Shown: in pieces, positions 17,369 through 25,611 of the stretch
Position numbering within the stretch: the first letter of the stretch is position 1
Layout of the letters: each line of letters begins with the position of its first letter
Assembly: GCA_947598585.1 (NCBI GenBank)
Contig: CANQFK010000007.1
Location: 1-60,889 of the forward strand
Length of the DNA: 60,889 nucleotides
Direction of reading: 5' to 3'
Source: an uncultured Clostridia bacterium
Lineage (GTDB): Bacteria > Bacillota > Clostridia > Christensenellales > Pumilibacteraceae
The notes under the pieces: generated by a model
What the model saw: the letters and a program-made list of their open reading frames with translations, nothing else
Databases searched by the model: none
What the model was told of the DNA's origin: nothing
Made by a program: the position numbers and the translations under genes

Positions 17369-19168
17369 TTATCGTTGTTCGTTCATGATAGAAGCAAGGG
17401 CGTCGGCGAGTTTATCGTTGTCGCTTTGGTTGCGAATGGCGACGCGCAGATGATCGCCGCCCGTTTTGGCGGTAAGATCCTTTATGAATATGTTGCGGGC
17501 GAGGAGTTTGTCCACCACTTCCGATGCGTTCGCGTCTATCGCGAGCATAAAATAATTTGCCTGCGAAGGCACGACATGCACGCCCTTTATCGCGGCGAGG
17601 CGTTTATGAAATCTTGCGCGCTCGGCACGAAACAGGCGCAAGGCGTTTTCGTAGTCGTCCTTGTATTTTTCCTCTATTTGCATATAAAATTCGGCGACGG
17701 AATTGATGTTCCATATGCCGACGTCCTTTTTTATAAAATCGATAAGCCGTTCGTCGGCGGAACATAACACGCCCAAACGCAAGCCGGGAATGCCGTAGCA
17801 TTTGCTTATGCTTTTGACGACGACGAGATTTTTGTAAGCCTCCAAAATGTCGTTGCGAATAAGCGTGGCGTTTCTTTCGTCGGCAAAATCCACGAACGAT
17901 TCGTCTGCTATGAGGCGAATGTCCTTATCGAGCGCCCATTCCGCAAGTCGCAGCACGTCGCAGTGCGAAATATAATTTCCCGACGGATTGTCCGGATTGA
18001 TGAGCACGAGCGAATTTATTTGCTTGTCCCCGAAAAACGCCATTATGTCGTCTGCGGAGTAGGCAAAGTCGCGGCTGTTCGGTGTAAATGCGACTATGCG
18101 ATCTTCGGACAAACGATTGGGATATTCTTCGAAAGTGGGTCTTATTATGCCCACATTGCCGCTTAGCGTCGAGCAAAGCGACTTAATGAGTTCCGCCGCC
18201 CCGTTGCCGATGACGATGTAATTCCGACTGACGCCGAACTTTTTCGATGCGAGCAGACTGTTTACTTTCATGCCCGACGGATAGTTGCGGATAAGCGTGT
18301 CGAAACTTGCTTTGAGTTCCTCGATCATGCCCGAGGGCGGGTAGAACGGATTGACGAGATAGCAAAAGTCGATGAGTTTGGGATATCTCCAATAACCGCC
18401 GTATCTGCTTTGTATCTGCCCCAGCTTGTCGCCGCCCGAAAATATGGATTCGGCTATATCCAGGTCCTGAATGTCGTCTATTTCGTACCAGGATTGTCCG
18501 CTCAATCTGAGCGCTCTGAGCTCGGAGTCGTTAAGCATCGCTATGACTTTGAGCACCTGTTCGTAATATTCGTTGTAGCCGAGCGCGGTGCAATAGGCTT
18601 CGAGGAAGGGGATATAATATGCCTGCGAAAAGTGCTTGCTGAATTTGTACACGTTGACCGTCTTGTAATAGTCGTCGGTATTGGAAAAACGCAATTTGTT
18701 GCCCGAAATGAAGTCCGCGATCTCGTCGTTTTGCGTCAATCTCACGCACGTTCCGTCCATCCAGCTTTCGTACTTGTCCACGAGCGCGAGAGTGGGGCGG
18801 GGATCGTTTATTATCGTCTTTATCACCGAGTCCTCGAAGATAAGGTCGGACTCAAACAAGAGCGTGTCGTCCTCGGCGAGGCGGTCTTTGGCGAGATAAA
18901 GCGAATAAATATTGTTCGTTTTATTGTATATCGGGTTTTCGACATACGTTATGGGCGTTTTTATGTCGAGCGAATCGACGTAATCGACGAGTTTTTTGCC
19001 CTTGTAGCCGAAAACGATGACTATCCTCGAAAGTTGGTAAGGTTCGAGTTGTTTGAGCAATCGCTCGATAAGCGTTACGCCGCCTACCTTTATCATGCAC
19101 TTTGTATTGTGTTTTGTGAGTTCTTTGAGCCGTCTGCCCATGCCGGCGGCAAGAATGATAGCTTGCAT
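17369..19168 (-). CDS. fused CTP:phospho-alcohol cytidylyltransferase and CobD/HisC-like PLP enzyme
   Basis: The 599-residue protein has two domains. Residues 1-240 are a nucleotidyltransferase of the LicC/phosphocholine type: LAAGMGRRL (6-14), KCMIKVGG (23-30), NPIYNKTNNIYSL (78-90), ESD (106-108). Residues 262-599 are a fold-type I PLP enzyme of the HisC/CobD group: IDFCYLVNPFYPP near the start, NPDNPSG (391-397), ADES with Asp422, Schiff-base Lys456 (SISKCYGIPGLRLG), and LRVAIR near the end. Similar fusions (PntC) activate 2-aminoethylphosphonate, but no phosphonate-forming genes are nearby. A CobD-like half could instead decarboxylate phosphoserine or phosphothreonine to an amino-alcohol phosphate for CDP activation. 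Last gene of the licD operon, 18 bp after the opine dehydrogenase. The domains are certain, the substrate is not. Confidence 0.85.
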   Translation of the reverse strand: MQAIILAAGMGRRLKELTKHNTKCMIKVGGVTLIERLLKQLEPYQLSRIVIVFGYKGKKLVDYVDSLDIKTPITYVENPIYNKTNNIYSLYLAKDRLAEDDTLLFESDLIFEDSVIKTIINDPRPTLALVDKYESWMDGTCVRLTQNDEIADFISGNKLRFSNTDDYYKTVNVYKFSKHFSQAYYIPFLEAYCTALGYNEYYEQVLKVIAMLNDSELRALRLSGQSWYEIDDIQDLDIAESIFSGGDKLGQIQSRYGGYWRYPKLIDFCYLVNPFYPPSGMIEELKASFDTLIRNYPSGMKVNSLLASKKFGVSRNYIVIGNGAAELIKSLCSTLSGNVGIIRPTFEEYPNRLSEDRIVAFTPNSRDFAYSADDIMAFFGDKQINSLVLINPDNPSGNYISHCDVLRLAEWALDKDIRLIADESFVDFADERNATLIRNDILEAYKNLVVVKSISKCYGIPGLRLGVLCSADERLIDFIKKDVGIWNINSVAEFYMQIEEKYKDDYENALRLFRAERARFHKRLAAIKGVHVVPSQANYFMLAIDANASEVVDKLLARNIFIKDLTAKTGGDHLRVAIRNQSDNDKLADALASIMNEQR

Positions 19169-19186
19169 ATAACGCCCTCGATTTTG

Positions 19187-20263
19187 TTATTGTAGATAAA
19201 AGTCCGAAAAGATCTTTTTGTCCGAAATGCCGTAATTTTCGTATGAAAAAGACTTCGTATTGCCCGAAAAGTCCTTATACCACTCATATGTGTCGTTCAT
19301 GTACGGCGTTTCGACGTCGGCAAAGCGAGCCACCTGTCTTAAAATGTTCAATCCGTAAGGAAAATCCGCCGTGAAAAATCTCGATCCGAAGTCGGGAATG
19401 TATCCGCTCTCTGCTTTGACCATGGGGGCGTATATGCCCTTGAAGCCGGCTATGCTGCGTATCTTTTGGGTGAGTTTTTCGGGCGTGTCGCTCTCATAAT
19501 GAACTTTGAGCGAACGAACGCAACCGAGGTCGAACTCGGGCAACGCCTTGCAGATATTCTGAACTTCTTCGTCCATCGCAAACAGCAGCTCCGAACTTTT
19601 GTCCTCCCACTCTTCGTAAAAAAGAGGAACGCGCTCGTAAACTTTTCCTTGCCTGTAATCCTCGAATATGGTGTGCAGCCTCGACGGGTGCAATATGGGA
19701 TTGGACGGAGTGAGCGTAACTCCCAAATAATTTTCGATCGGGCGACACGAAATGTCGAAAATGCTTTGTATGATATTCGCGCATTCTTCCGCGTGCGAGG
19801 CGGGTATCGACGCCACATGCAAGAGATCGCGATATCCCGTGGCGCAGACGGAGCGGCCGTATTCGACTATCCTTGCCACCGAAGGCACTCTTTGAAGCCC
19901 GAAAATAACGCATTGACGGTCGAGCGCTTTGATAAAAGCGCATTCCATTCCGCCCGTTCCGGGAACCAAGCAGATTCCCGCGCCGCGTTTTATGTCGTTT
20001 ACCACCCTTGCGGCTATTTCGTCCGCCATGAACGCCGGCGTTGCGACAAAAAGAAGATCGGTGTCTTTGACCGCATTTTCGAGATCGTCGGTGGCAAAAA
20101 CTTCGCCCTCGACGATCGTCTTGCCTTGACGATCCACCACGCTTACGCGGCGACCGAATTGGGACGGTTTAGAGGTAAATATCGTGACCTTATGTCCTTT
20201 GTGAGCGCAGTGAGCCGCAAATTGCGTGCCTATATTGCCGCCGCCGGCAACGGTTATCTTCAT
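19187..20263 (-). CDS. opine (octopine/nopaline-type) dehydrogenase
   Basis: The 358-residue protein has an N-terminal Rossmann fold (VAGGGNIGTQ, residues 5-14). The C-terminal helical domain has NPILHPSRLHTIF (188-200), whose His192 matches the catalytic His of the octopine/opine dehydrogenase family. These enzymes join an amine, normally an amino acid, to an alpha-keto acid by NAD(P)H-dependent reductive condensation to give N-(1-carboxyalkyl) products. Its start directly follows the licD stop (TAAATG), and it is followed by the cytidylyltransferase fusion. That context points to modifying the amine of a surface head group rather than catabolism. A ketopantoate- or glycerol-phosphate-dehydrogenase-like role is less likely given the His motif. 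Confidence 0.85.
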   Translation of the reverse strand: MKITVAGGGNIGTQFAAHCAHKGHKVTIFTSKPSQFGRRVSVVDRQGKTIVEGEVFATDDLENAVKDTDLLFVATPAFMADEIAARVVNDIKRGAGICLVPGTGGMECAFIKALDRQCVIFGLQRVPSVARIVEYGRSVCATGYRDLLHVASIPASHAEECANIIQSIFDISCRPIENYLGVTLTPSNPILHPSRLHTIFEDYRQGKVYERVPLFYEEWEDKSSELLFAMDEEVQNICKALPEFDLGCVRSLKVHYESDTPEKLTQKIRSIAGFKGIYAPMVKAESGYIPDFGSRFFTADFPYGLNILRQVARFADVETPYMNDTYEWYKDFSGNTKSFSYENYGISDKKIFSDFYLQ

Positions 20264-21100
20264 TTATTTTTCTCCTAATGGAACTAATTGACAGCGCATG
20301 ACTTTGAGTCCGTGAGTGACCTGTTTGTCCGCAGGTGGGAGCTGCATATAGTTTCCGTAAGTTTTTTTAAGAAATTCGTCGTAAGCGGATATCGCGTAAA
20401 AACTTTTATTTTCAAACGACAACTCCGTCAGGTCGGAAAACATTGCCTTGTCCATCACCAATTTCGTATAACAATATACGAATACCGCCACTTTGTCGCA
20501 GGAATCGTAGTCGTCCTTTGCGGCGTTTTCGCGAGCCTTGTTCGACGCTCTCGCGTTGCCGTACAGCGTGCCTATGAGATAAAAGGGAAAGCCTATGATC
20601 CTGAGCAAAAAGTACGGCTTTTTTTCGGGAACTGCCCAACGCGCGAGCGCTCCCATGGCGTTGAAAAACTTGCGCCGTCTGTATTTTTTTTGTATTGCCT
20701 TTTCGCTTGTCGGCGCGCCGTCGAGCGGAAAAACGTCTATGAACAGATACGGAACCTCTCTATTCGACCAAGTTTTGATGCCGTATCGATCGTCCATTAC
20801 CTTTATGAACGGATAAAACGCCTTTTTCCCCCTGTCGTCGGATATGAGAAAATGCTCGCATAGCTCTCCGTTTTTTGCGAGCGTACGGAACTTCTCGTAA
20901 TCGGGTCTTGGCATTACGACGTCGATATCGTCGTCCCAAGGGATAAATCCCTTATGCCTTACGGCGCCTATCAGAGTGCCGTAGGTGAGGGAATATCTTA
21001 GCCGATGCTTGCGACAGACCCTATCAAATTCTACGAGTATGCCGAGAAGTGCGGAATGGATCTCTTCGGTGTTTAGATAATTGGTTTTATTTTTTTTCAT
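20264..21100 (-). CDS. licD: LicD-family phosphotransferase
   Basis: The 278-residue protein has the LicD signature: SLTYGTLIGAVRHKGFIPWD (37-56) followed by the metal-binding DDDID (56-60), then Asp-Tyr and a Trp/Tyr-rich helical tail. Family members transfer phosphocholine or related groups from CDP donors to teichoic acids, lipooligosaccharides or other glycans, acting at the cytoplasmic side. It is the first gene of a three-gene operon whose last gene makes a CDP-linked compound, giving donor synthesis and transfer in one unit. No strong ribosome site precedes the ATG. The exact head group and acceptor are not readable from sequence. Confidence 0.92.
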   Translation of the reverse strand: MKKNKTNYLNTEEIHSALLGILVEFDRVCRKHRLRYSLTYGTLIGAVRHKGFIPWDDDIDVVMPRPDYEKFRTLAKNGELCEHFLISDDRGKKAFYPFIKVMDDRYGIKTWSNREVPYLFIDVFPLDGAPTSEKAIQKKYRRRKFFNAMGALARWAVPEKKPYFLLRIIGFPFYLIGTLYGNARASNKARENAAKDDYDSCDKVAVFVYCYTKLVMDKAMFSDLTELSFENKSFYAISAYDEFLKKTYGNYMQLPPADKQVTHGLKVMRCQLVPLGEK

Positions 21101-21132
21101 AGTATCTTCGGTAGGGTGATGATAATATATAA

Positions 21133-21161
21133 ATTATACAATAATACAGTTAAAGTGTCAA
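21133..21161 (-). promoter_or_regulatory. sigma-A promoter of the licD operon
   Basis: On the minus strand TTGACA (21161-21156) and TATAAT (21138-21133) have perfect consensus and 17-bp spacing, about 26 bp before the licD start. The remainder of the divergent spacer up to 21369 has no gene. Confidence 0.85.
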
Positions 21162-21369
21162 GAGCGTAAATCGTTTTTTTACGATTTAATTCATAAAGTT
21201 CTCGGCGCGGACAGCCGTTTGACGCTCGCGTCGTGCGCAGCCTCGCTGTTTTTGTGAAAAGTTTGCATTTTGCATAAAATTTTCTGCTTGTGACTGTATG
21301 ATACGAGCCGAACTATCAAAAGCAATAGGCAAAAGCATATAAAAATTCTTTTTTCAAAGCCATTTCGTT

Positions 21370-21397
21370 TTGAGATATGCTTTTTTTATGGTATAAT
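21370..21397 (+). promoter_or_regulatory. sigma-A promoter of the flippase-like gene
   Basis: TTGAGA (21370-21375) and TATAAT (21392-21397) have 16-bp spacing. The ATG at 21396 overlaps the -10 box and so cannot be the translation start. Confidence 0.75.
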
Positions 21398-21422
21398 GGG
21401 CATACTTAAAAAGGGAGAATTT

Positions 21423-22694
21423 GTGAGAAGTAATAATATAGAAAAAGACGACAAGAAAGACGACGGTTATGCTCTCCTCGAATTTTCGCAGAGGGAAAGC
21501 AAAAAAAAGCGACATTTGCGTTCGCTGCTACTGTTGCTTTTCAACATACTCGTCATAGGCATAATAATAGTGATCGAGGTCACGGGAAACAATCAAAAGG
21601 TCCCCATAGAAGACGTTTTGAAGACCTGGGGCAAAAATTGGCAATATATAGTCGCGCTTTTTGCCGTGGTCATTATAAATTTCACGGCTTTGGGGCTGAG
21701 ATTCAACGCGCTCATAAAGTCGCTGACAGGCAGAAGGCGACTCAAACTTTCGTTTTCCACCGCTATCCTCGGCAAATATTATGACTATGTTACGCCGTTC
21801 GGAACGGGCGGACAACCTTTCCAGATGTTCAATCTCGGGCGCAAACTCGACGTCGGATTGTCCACAAGCATACCCGTTGCGGCATATATAGTGCATGAGT
21901 TTGTGTGCATAGTCATACAGATCGTGGTTTTCAGTACGACGTCGTATGTTATGAAAGGCAACAGATTTCTGGAAGTCGCCGCGTATATCGGACTCGTGGC
22001 TTTTGCCGCCATGCCCATAACCATACTTCTGTTTTCTTTGTTTCCAAAAACGATAACGAGGATCGCGGGCTTTATTTGCAAGATAGGGCACAAACTTCAC
22101 CTCGTAAAGGATATAGAAAAGGCAGAGCAAAAGGTCATTTCGGGCGTTCAGCGCTATTCGGATTCGTTAAAACTCATATGCAAAAAGTGGCGCGCGCTCA
22201 TCGTTATGATAGTTCTTTCGGCGGTTTACAGTTGGTGCTTCAATTCTATCCCGTATCTGGTGCTCAAAGCGTGCGGCATACAGGATATAAGCTATATTCA
22301 GACCGTAAGCATGAGTTATTACGTTTATTCCGCTATAACGATAGTTCCCACTCCCGGCGGAGCGGGCGCAGCCGAGGGCGCGTTTTATGCGATTTTCAGA
22401 CCGCTCACCGGTCCGTACATGTTTTGGGGGACCATGCTTTGGCGCTTGTGCGTATATTACAGCACGCTCTTTATCGGATTCAGCGTAACGTTATATCAAT
22501 ACATTCATTCCACTCGAAAGGAAAAGCGCAGATCTTCGCTCTCCGCCGTTTCGGCGGAAACGAGCGATATATCTCCGCCCGAGATCGTTGATCATGCCGA
22601 GGATACGGATATCGAAACGACGGCAAGTTCCGACAGCGCGGAACGGGAACAAAATATCCGATCGCGCGATCCGTCTTTGCCGCCGAGCGAATAA
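21423..22694 (+). CDS. flippase-like integral membrane protein (UPF0104/YbhN type)
   Basis: The 423-residue protein has about eight hydrophobic helices between residues 25 and 350. It shows the family features GTGGQPFQMFNL (near 128) and PTPGGAGAAEGAFY (near 300), as in lysylphosphatidylglycerol synthase transmembrane regions and YbhN/AglD-like proteins, which are thought to move lipid-linked substrates. The C-terminal 70 residues are hydrophilic and Ser/Glu-rich. The start is GTG 21423: AAAGGGAGA lies just upstream, and the in-frame ATG at 21396 falls inside the -10 box. It is divergent from the licD operon; a shared role in envelope building is possible but unproven. Confidence 0.85.
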   Translation: MRSNNIEKDDKKDDGYALLEFSQRESKKKRHLRSLLLLLFNILVIGIIIVIEVTGNNQKVPIEDVLKTWGKNWQYIVALFAVVIINFTALGLRFNALIKSLTGRRRLKLSFSTAILGKYYDYVTPFGTGGQPFQMFNLGRKLDVGLSTSIPVAAYIVHEFVCIVIQIVVFSTTSYVMKGNRFLEVAAYIGLVAFAAMPITILLFSLFPKTITRIAGFICKIGHKLHLVKDIEKAEQKVISGVQRYSDSLKLICKKWRALIVMIVLSAVYSWCFNSIPYLVLKACGIQDISYIQTVSMSYYVYSAITIVPTPGGAGAAEGAFYAIFRPLTGPYMFWGTMLWRLCVYYSTLFIGFSVTLYQYIHSTRKEKRRSSLSAVSAETSDISPPEIVDHAEDTDIETTASSDSAEREQNIRSRDPSLPPSE

Positions 22695-22750
22695 GCAATC
22701 ACAAGCGCTTTGCGGTCGTCATAAGATAAAGCAGATTGGGAGCTTTACTT

Positions 22751-23500
22751 ATGACTTTGGAAATACTTGCAGGTATTATGTTGCCGTTTTTCGGCACAAC
22801 GATGGGAGCGGCGGGCGCGTTACTGTGCAAACGGCGCGCTTTGGCGACCTTAAACAAGTTGCTTGTCGGTTTTGCCGCGGGAGTTATGCTTGCGGCGTCC
22901 GTATGGTCGCTCATCATGCCGTCGGTGGAAATGGCGAGCGAAAGGAACATACCGTCTTTTTTGCCTGCGGCGATAGGGTTCGTTCTCGGGATATCCGCGC
23001 TCGTCGCAATAGACGCGATCTTGCCCGAAAAGCCCGATCGCGGGAATGGGGTGCGAAAAAACAAGATGATGATATTCGCCGTGACCGTTCACAACGTGCC
23101 CGAGGGCATGGCGGTGGGCGCGATCTTTGCGGGAGTTATCGCGGGCAGCGAGGGGATCCCCTTTGCCGCCGCTCTTTCGCTCAGCGTGGGGATAGCGCTC
23201 CAAAATATCCCCGAGGGCGCTATCGTAAGCATGCCTATCGTTGCGGACGGCGGAAAAAAGGGGAAGGCGTTCCTTATAGGTACGCTTTCGGGCGTAGTCG
23301 AGCCGATAGCGGCGCTTGTAACCATAGCTTTGTACGTCATAGTGGTGGCGGCGTTGCCTTATCTGCTTGCTTTTGCCGCGGGAGCGATGGTGTATGTCGT
23401 AGCAAAAGAACTCGTGCCCGAAATAAAGAACGGCAATTGGGGAATAATGGGTCTGTGCGTCGGCTTTGTCATTATGATGATAATGGATCTGGCGCTTTGA
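22751..23500 (+). CDS. ZIP-family divalent metal transporter
   Basis: The 249-residue protein has eight predicted membrane helices and the two ZIP metal-site motifs HNVPEGMAVG (helix 4) and QNIPEGAIVS (helix 5), as in bacterial ZupT and GufA. The His of the second motif is Gln here, as in some family members. ZIPs normally import Zn2+, Fe2+ or Mn2+. The start is ATG 22751, with GGGAG 8 bp upstream; an in-frame TTG at 22736 lies before that site. It follows the flippase gene by 56 bp, and a strong terminator ends the unit. With the Zn ATPase and the CDF pump it makes three metal transporters in 20 kb. Confidence 0.9.
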   Translation: MTLEILAGIMLPFFGTTMGAAGALLCKRRALATLNKLLVGFAAGVMLAASVWSLIMPSVEMASERNIPSFLPAAIGFVLGISALVAIDAILPEKPDRGNGVRKNKMMIFAVTVHNVPEGMAVGAIFAGVIAGSEGIPFAAALSLSVGIALQNIPEGAIVSMPIVADGGKKGKAFLIGTLSGVVEPIAALVTIALYVIVVAALPYLLAFAAGAMVYVVAKELVPEIKNGNWGIMGLCVGFVIMMIMDLAL

Positions 23501-23526
23501 CTTATCTTTATGCCTGAAATTCGCAT

Positions 23527-23563
23527 AAAAAAATGCCTTGCCTTTTCGGTAAGACATTTTTCA
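23527..23563. terminator. terminator after ZIP gene
   Basis: An A-rich arm with ATGcCTTGCC pairs with GGTAAGaCAT plus T tract (loop TTTTC). It lies between converging genes. Confidence 0.8.
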
Positions 23564-23637
23564 TGTTCCGTTAAAATAAACAGGTCATTTGACCATTATT
23601 TCAAAGAGGCGATATAAAGATCGTTTAAGCTTGACTT

Positions 23638-25020
23638 TCAAGGTTTCTTTTTTATATCGTAACCGTCTTTTTTGTCCGCGACGATATAACCGAGCGCGGC
23701 TATTTGGTCGCGAAGTTCGTCGCTTGTCGCCCAATCCTTGTTTTTGCGTGCCGAAAGTCGCTTTTCGGCAAGGTCGATGACCTCTTGCGGCGCGTCGATC
23801 TTTTGTTGCGTCGGCACGGTGTTCAGCCTGAGCCCGAGCACGCGATCGAAGTCTTGCACGAGATCGTAGATACGACGGGACGGCGCTTCTTTCAACGCGC
23901 TCCACATAACGCCGAGCGCGAGCGGGATATTGACATCGTCGTCGATCGCTTCGAGAAATTCGTTTCTGTATTTTTCGATAGACGCGCTGTCTGTGTCGGC
24001 GTTGCCGTTTTTGTGTTGATCGATGGCGGAAAGCAATCTCGAATAGGAGATCTTTGCCGAATCCATTGCCGCAAAGGTAAAGTTGAGCGTCTTGCGATAG
24101 TGAGTATTGAGGCAGAAATATCTGAATTCCATGGGGGAGTAGCCCTTGTTTTCGAGGTCGGACACGGTGTAGGTGTTGCCCAACGATTTGCTCATTTTTC
24201 CGCCGTCTACCTGCATAAATTCGCCATGCATCCAATAATTTACGGTCTGATGACCTTCGAGCGCTTCGCTTTGCGCTATCTCGTTTTCGTGGTGGACGGG
24301 AATGTGATCCACTCCGCCCGTGTGGATATCGAAGCGGTCGCCGAGATATTTCTTGCTCATGGCGCTGCATTCGATGTGCCAGCCGGGATAACCCATTCCC
24401 CAGGGCGATCGCCACTGCATTATATGTTCCTTGGGCGCCTTTTTCCAGAGCGCGAAGTCGGCAGGGTGACGCTTTTCTCCGTTTACGTCCACGCGCGCGC
24501 CTGCTATCTGATTGTTAAGATCGAGCCCGCTGAGTTTGCCGTACGTCGGGAATTTGGATATGTCGAAGTAAATACCGTCGCTTATTTCGTAGCCGTAACC
24601 GAGTTCGACGAGCTTTTTTACATAATCGATCATGTCGTCTATGTGATCGGTGGCTTTGGCGATGATCTCGGGCTTGCCTATGTTCAGCTTTTCGAGATCG
24701 GTCAAAAAAGCCTTGGTGTACGTTTCGGCGATCTCGTAGACCGATCTTTGCTGTTCGCGGCTTGCCTTTTCCATTTTGTCCTCGCCGTCATCTCCGTCCG
24801 AAAGCAGATGTCCGACATCGGTAATGTTCATTACGCCTTTCAGCTTGTAGCCGTTGTATTTCAATACACGCCTCACGCTGTCCATAAAGATATACGCTCG
24901 CATATTGCCTATGTGGGCGTAATTGTATACCGTGGGACCGCACGAATACATGGTCACGATCTTGCCTATCGGCACAAAGTCCTCTTTTTTGCGTGAGAGA
25001 GTGTTGTAAAATCTTATCAT
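23638..25020 (-). CDS. cysS: cysteine--tRNA ligase
   Basis: This class I synthetase charges tRNA-Cys. The 460 residues show the zinc ligand Cys27 in MYSCGPTVYNY, the HIGN signature at 36-39, further zinc ligands in GWHIECSAM, GGVDHIPVHHENE, and GGKMSKSLGN near residue 275. The C-terminal DALR-type and anticodon domains end in the usual KKDGYDIKKK-type tail. AAGGAG precedes the start. It lies 9 bp behind the marR-like gene and is probably transcribed with it. Confidence 0.96.
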   Translation of the reverse strand: MIRFYNTLSRKKEDFVPIGKIVTMYSCGPTVYNYAHIGNMRAYIFMDSVRRVLKYNGYKLKGVMNITDVGHLLSDGDDGEDKMEKASREQQRSVYEIAETYTKAFLTDLEKLNIGKPEIIAKATDHIDDMIDYVKKLVELGYGYEISDGIYFDISKFPTYGKLSGLDLNNQIAGARVDVNGEKRHPADFALWKKAPKEHIMQWRSPWGMGYPGWHIECSAMSKKYLGDRFDIHTGGVDHIPVHHENEIAQSEALEGHQTVNYWMHGEFMQVDGGKMSKSLGNTYTVSDLENKGYSPMEFRYFCLNTHYRKTLNFTFAAMDSAKISYSRLLSAIDQHKNGNADTDSASIEKYRNEFLEAIDDDVNIPLALGVMWSALKEAPSRRIYDLVQDFDRVLGLRLNTVPTQQKIDAPQEVIDLAEKRLSARKNKDWATSDELRDQIAALGYIVADKKDGYDIKKKP

Positions 25021-25029
25021 GTAAACTCC

Positions 25030-25440
25030 TTATATATATGATAATATGTTTACCGCGTCGCTCAGAGTTTCGTAAGCCTTGGCGTATTCTTCGCCATCGA
25101 ACGCTTTGTTCAACGTATTTTCTATTGCGGACAGGCGCGCGTTGAGGTATTCTCTGCCGAGATCGGTGATAGAGTATACGATAACGCGTTTGTCGTACTG
25201 CGGTTTGTCCTTGGTGATAAGTTTTTCGCGCGCCATTTCGCTTGTGAGAAGCGCGAGATTTGTCTTGGCAAGGTGCAGTGTTGTGATTATGTCGATAGGC
25301 GGAAGGCTTCTGTCTTTGAGTAAAAATAAAATTTTCGTTTTGAGCGAAAGCGTGTTTTTCGGCTTGCCGCTAAGACTTTCGCACATGGTCGCCCCTCTCG
25401 TGGCGATCCGCAGTTCCACGAGCTTTTCCGATAGTGTCAT
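25030..25440 (-). CDS. MarR-like winged-helix transcription regulator
   Basis: In this 136-residue protein a winged-helix domain spans about 30-105, with a recognition helix near TNLALLTSEMAREKLI and a wing DKPQYDKRVIVYSITDLG, the pattern of MarR-family repressors (the usual D-x-R-D replaced by YDKR). The N- and C-terminal helices would make the dimer. It is first in a two-gene operon with cysS and divergent from cls. An inverted repeat, GGCAAAAA-gcg-TTTTTTGCC at 25499-25519, in the shared spacer is a candidate operator. The ligand is unknown. Confidence 0.85.
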   Translation of the reverse strand: MTLSEKLVELRIATRGATMCESLSGKPKNTLSLKTKILFLLKDRSLPPIDIITTLHLAKTNLALLTSEMAREKLITKDKPQYDKRVIVYSITDLGREYLNARLSAIENTLNKAFDGEEYAKAYETLSDAVNILSYI

Positions 25441-25469
25441 AACTTTCTCCTTATCTTTGCTGTGGTAAT

Positions 25470-25499
25470 ATTATATCCTTTTGAAAAATGATTTGTCAA
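25470..25499 (-). promoter_or_regulatory. promoter of marR-cysS
   Basis: On the minus strand TTGACA (25499-25494) and TATAAT (25475-25470) have 18-bp spacing. Confidence 0.75.
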
Positions 25500-25549
25500 G
25501 GCAAAAAGCGTTTTTTGCCGCCCTAATTGATGATATTTTATGATATGAT

Positions 25550-25578
25550 TTGACTTGCGCGTAAAAGTATGTTAAAAT
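25550..25578 (+). promoter_or_regulatory. promoter of cls
   Basis: TTGACT (25550-25555) and TAAAAT (25573-25578) have 17-bp spacing. The palindrome at 25499-25519 lies between this and the divergent promoter. Confidence 0.7.
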
Positions 25579-25611
25579 CTAAAAAAGCGCAGACTAATTT
25601 CGGAGGAACAA

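Noticed and set aside
17369-19168. Phosphonate (PntC) pathway
   Set aside because: The fusion layout is similar, but the PLP half looks different and no phosphonate-forming gene is present; left as an alternative only.
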